Of a stretch of DNA of 64,000 nt, positions 61,401-64,000 are shown in pieces. The stretch lies in NCBI GenBank assembly GCA_036676235.1, contig JAKFDI010000042.1, positions 37,771-101,770 of the forward strand, read 5' to 3'. Position numbers and translations under genes: made by a program. The DNA comes from JAKFDI01 sp036676235 (lineage in GTDB: Bacteria > Pseudomonadota > Gammaproteobacteria > Burkholderiales > Burkholderiaceae_C). The notes below the pieces were generated by a model that was given only the letters and a program-made list of their open reading frames with translations, did no database searches and had not been told where the DNA came from. Every line of letters begins with the position of its first letter. The first letter of the stretch is position 1.

Positions 61401-61484
61401 CGCCAGCGGGCCGAGCGCCGGGCCGCTCCCAAGCCGGCCCGCATCCCCTCGGGGGATCGGCCGACGTACTCGTCGGACGAGGGG
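61401..61484 (+). repeat. Intercistronic repeat, copy 2
   Basis: Plus-strand copy of the element at 58.7 kb, between the HD-GYP stop and the GGDEF-EAL start. It ends in GGACGAGGGG, five bases before the ATG at 61490. Confidence 0.8.
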
Positions 61485-61489
61485 TTGTC

Positions 61490-63604
61490 ATGACCAGTGC
61501 TGTCGCAGCACCGAGGCCCGCCGTGGCCGGCTGGAAATCGACGGCGGTCGCGCTCATCGAGGGCATGCTGGATGCGGTGTGGCTGGTCGACCCGGTCAGC
61601 TTCCACGTCGTGGCCGCCAACGCTGCGGCGGGCGCAATGCTCGGGGGCGACCCGCGTGATCTGCTCGGGCGCGACGTGCTCACCTTCGCCGCCACGCCGG
61701 AAGACCTGTACTTCTGGGAAGAGGCGGCGCTCGATGCGGCGCCGCACATCGAATCGCATAGCTGCGTGCGCCGCTTCGACGGCGCCATCGTGCCGGTGCT
61801 GCGCCGCGCGACCCGCATCGAGCTGGCCGGCGAGCCCGTCTACCTCGTCGTGCTGCACGACCGCAGCGAAGCCTGCCGCGTGGAGCGCGAACTCGAGGAC
61901 CGGCTGGCGGAACTTGCCGCCACGCTGGAATCCACGGCCGACGGCATTCTGGTGACCGACGCGGCCGGCAGCATCCGCAGCTTCAACCGCAAGTTCGCCG
62001 AACTCTGGAGCATTCCGCAGGAGCTGCTCACGCGCCGCGACGATGACGCCCTGCTCTCGTGGATGCGCCGCAGCGTGGCCGACCCGCTGGCCTACATGCG
62101 CCGGCTTGCCGCCATCGACGACGCGGCCGAACAGCATGCGAGCGACACGCTCACGCTGCTGTCGGGCAAGGTGCTCGAGCGCGTGACGCAGCCGCAGTGC
62201 AGCCGCGGCCAGCCGATCGGGCGCGTCTACTGCTTTCGCGACATCACCGAGCGCATCGAGGCGACGCAGCGCATCGATACCCTGTCTCACACCGACCCGC
62301 TCACCGGCCTGCCCAACCGCCGCGTACTGACCGACCGCGTCGAGTTCGCGCTCGCCGTGGCGCGGCGCGACGGCGCGCCCTTCGCGTTGCTGTTCGTCAA
62401 CCTCGACCGCTTCAAGCACATCAACGACACGCTGGGCCACGCCTTCGGCGACCGGGTGCTGGTCGACGTGGCCGAGCGCATGAAGTCCTGCGTGCGCCAG
62501 GTCGACACGGTGGCGCGCGTGGGCGGCGACGAATTCGTGCTCGTGGCCCACCAGGCCGATGCACGCGGCGCCGAAGCCACCGCGCGGCGCGTGCTGCAGG
62601 CGATGCAGCTGCCGTTCTCACAGGGCGAGCTGAGCTTCACGCTGACCTGCAGCATCGGCATCGCGCTGTGCCCGCACGACGGCGACTCGCTCGACGAGCT
62701 GGTGGGCGCGGCCGACGCGGCCATGCACCTCGTGAAGGACACCGGGCGCGACAGCTTCCGCTTCCACGAGCGGCGAGCCGACAGCGAGACGGTGGACCCG
62801 CGCTCGCGCATGAAGCTCGACCATGCGATGCGCCAGGCGCTGGCGGCGGGGCACTTCCGCCTGCACTACCAGCCGCAGGTGGCGATGGACACCGGTGAAG
62901 TGCGCGGCGCCGAGGCGCTGCTGCGCTGGCACGACCCGGTGCTGGGCAACGTCTCGCCCGGCGAGTTCATTCCCGTGGCCGAGGAGAGCGGCTTCATCGT
63001 GTCGCTGGGCGACTGGGTGATGCGCGAAGCGGTGCGCCAGGCGGCCGACTGGCATGCGCGCGGACGGCACATGCTGATGTCGGTCAACGTCTCGGCATTG
63101 CAGTTCCAGCAGGCCGGCTTCGTCGACGGCGTGGCCGCCGAGCTGCGCGCCGCGGGTCTGGGCGGGCAGTGGCTCGAACTCGAACTCACCGAGTCCATCC
63201 TGATCCAGGACGCGAACGACGCGCTCGCACGGCTGCAGGCGCTGGCCGAGCTTGGCGTCAAGCTCGCGATCGACGATTTCGGCACCGGTTACTCCAGCCT
63301 CGGCTACCTCAAGCGCTTCCCGATCGGGCGGCTGAAGATCGACCGCAGCTTCATCAAGGGGCTACCCGGCGACGAGAGCGACGCGGGCATCGTGCACGCC
63401 ATCGTGAACCTCGGGCGGGCGCTGCATCTGGGCGTCATCGCCGAAGGCGTGGAGACCGAGGACCAGCGCGCCTTCCTCGAAAGCGCGGGCTGCCGCGACT
63501 TCCAGGGCTTCCTGTGCGCGCCGGCGCTCGATCCGGCGGCGTTCGAGGCGCAGTTCGTTGCCGTCGAAGCGCTTCCTGCCCACAACACAGACCGTTCGCG
63601 CTGA
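61490..63604 (+). CDS. PAS-GGDEF-EAL c-di-GMP turnover protein
   Basis: A 704-residue soluble protein. Two PAS domains (about residues 17-125 and 140-255) precede GGDEF (V-G-G-D-E-F, 345-349) and EAL (E475-A-L; E-L-E-L-T-E-S-I-L-I; D-D-F-G-T-G-Y-S-S-L). Both sites are complete. It follows an HD-GYP gene on the same strand after a repeat. The last codons (N-T-D-R-S-R) run into a dispersed palindromic repeat around 63594-63619, as for other genes here. Confidence 0.92.
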   Translation: MTSAVAAPRPAVAGWKSTAVALIEGMLDAVWLVDPVSFHVVAANAAAGAMLGGDPRDLLGRDVLTFAATPEDLYFWEEAALDAAPHIESHSCVRRFDGAIVPVLRRATRIELAGEPVYLVVLHDRSEACRVERELEDRLAELAATLESTADGILVTDAAGSIRSFNRKFAELWSIPQELLTRRDDDALLSWMRRSVADPLAYMRRLAAIDDAAEQHASDTLTLLSGKVLERVTQPQCSRGQPIGRVYCFRDITERIEATQRIDTLSHTDPLTGLPNRRVLTDRVEFALAVARRDGAPFALLFVNLDRFKHINDTLGHAFGDRVLVDVAERMKSCVRQVDTVARVGGDEFVLVAHQADARGAEATARRVLQAMQLPFSQGELSFTLTCSIGIALCPHDGDSLDELVGAADAAMHLVKDTGRDSFRFHERRADSETVDPRSRMKLDHAMRQALAAGHFRLHYQPQVAMDTGEVRGAEALLRWHDPVLGNVSPGEFIPVAEESGFIVSLGDWVMREAVRQAADWHARGRHMLMSVNVSALQFQQAGFVDGVAAELRAAGLGGQWLELELTESILIQDANDALARLQALAELGVKLAIDDFGTGYSSLGYLKRFPIGRLKIDRSFIKGLPGDESDAGIVHAIVNLGRALHLGVIAEGVETEDQRAFLESAGCRDFQGFLCAPALDPAAFEAQFVAVEALPAHNTDRSR

Positions 63605-64000
63605 GCCTGCCGAAGCACAGCTTGGTACGCGCTGGTTGCTTGATCGAAGCTGTGCGCGTTGTTGAGGCAGGCCGGGTCTCGCCCCGGCGGGCGAGTCACT
63701 TCTTCTGCGTCGCCAGAAAGAAGTGACCAAGAAGAGGCGACCCGGAGGCGTCGCCCCTCGCGCAGCGAGGGGTGCGCTGCGATGCTCGGACTTTGCAGCC
63801 TCGCGCAGAACTCGCTACGCGCCCTGCGGGCGCTGCGCGCGAACAGCCGCGCGAAGTCAGAAGTGGAGGGGCGCTCACGCGCCCGGCTGCAAAGCCCTGC
63901 GCTTCTCGCCGACGCCAACGGGAAGTGGTTCGGCTCGCTGCGCATCGCCCGAAGGCGGGCCGTCGCTGCGCGACCGCTCCGCTCATCAAGCCGATGCGCA
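63594..64000. repeat. Dispersed repeat region, no gene
   Basis: Begins with CGTTCGCGCTGAGCCTGCCG, a REP-like type that contains the stop of the GGDEF-EAL gene. It continues with an inverted repeat GTCACTTCTT (63695-63704) / AAGAAGTGAC (63718-63727) and Arg-rich G+C-biased sequence of a kind that is repeated in Burkholderiales genomes. I see no supportable gene from 63605 to the window end; several short frames are shadows. Confidence 0.55.

Overview
The window is very GC-rich (about two thirds or more G+C), densely packed, and carries gene families typical of Betaproteobacteria of the order Burkholderiales (Rubrivivax/Methylibium/Variovorax-like relatives): a PEP-CTERM protein, DUF2917, CreA, many LysR/AraC/MarR regulators and many dispersed palindromic repeats. 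No rRNA, tRNA, CRISPR array, transposase or phage gene was seen. Species-level placement is inference.

Layout. 1-12 kb: end of a GGDEF protein, a UvrD-type helicase with a LexA-like box at its start, an MFS transporter, an AlkZ-like winged-helix protein, an acetyltransferase, a DUF748/AsmA-like protein, a PEP-CTERM protein and small unknowns. 9.7-13 kb: short-chain dehydrogenases and small membrane proteins. 13.1-16.6 kb: a heme-oxygenase-like diiron-oxidase-type gene overlapping an RpfF-type DSF synthase, with a convergent membrane hybrid histidine kinase; this looks like a fatty-acid signal system. 17-27 kb: a small Cys-rich protein behind a possible small RNA/leader, a PAS-GGDEF-EAL protein, several regulators with small enzymes, and a broken cyclase gene.

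27.3-33.9 kb is the most coherent locus: senC (selenophosphate synthetase), senB (selenosugar synthase) and, divergently, senA (selenoneine synthase) followed by a four-gene phosphonate-type ABC transporter predicted to import a selenium oxyanion. Together they would import selenium, activate it as selenophosphate, make a selenosugar and join it to trimethylhistidine to give selenoneine.

34-47 kb: O-acetylhomoserine sulfhydrylase, two enoyl-CoA hydratases with a TesB thioesterase, CreA, a MarR regulator divergent from a tannase/feruloyl-esterase lipoprotein, an aldo/keto reductase and a TonB-dependent receptor. 47-57 kb: SH3 and metallophosphoesterase proteins, a stand-alone SIR2-like protein, a zinc alcohol dehydrogenase, a PAS hybrid kinase, and the Ku-LigD end-joining pair. 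57-64 kb: a flavin monooxygenase and a sugar-acid dehydrogenase, then an HD-GYP protein and a PAS-GGDEF-EAL protein.

Three families of short palindromic repeats lie between genes. One always follows a stop codon in the same orientation. One sits just before start codons inside two-gene units. One is a REP-like family that in one case supplies the C-terminal codons of a transporter.
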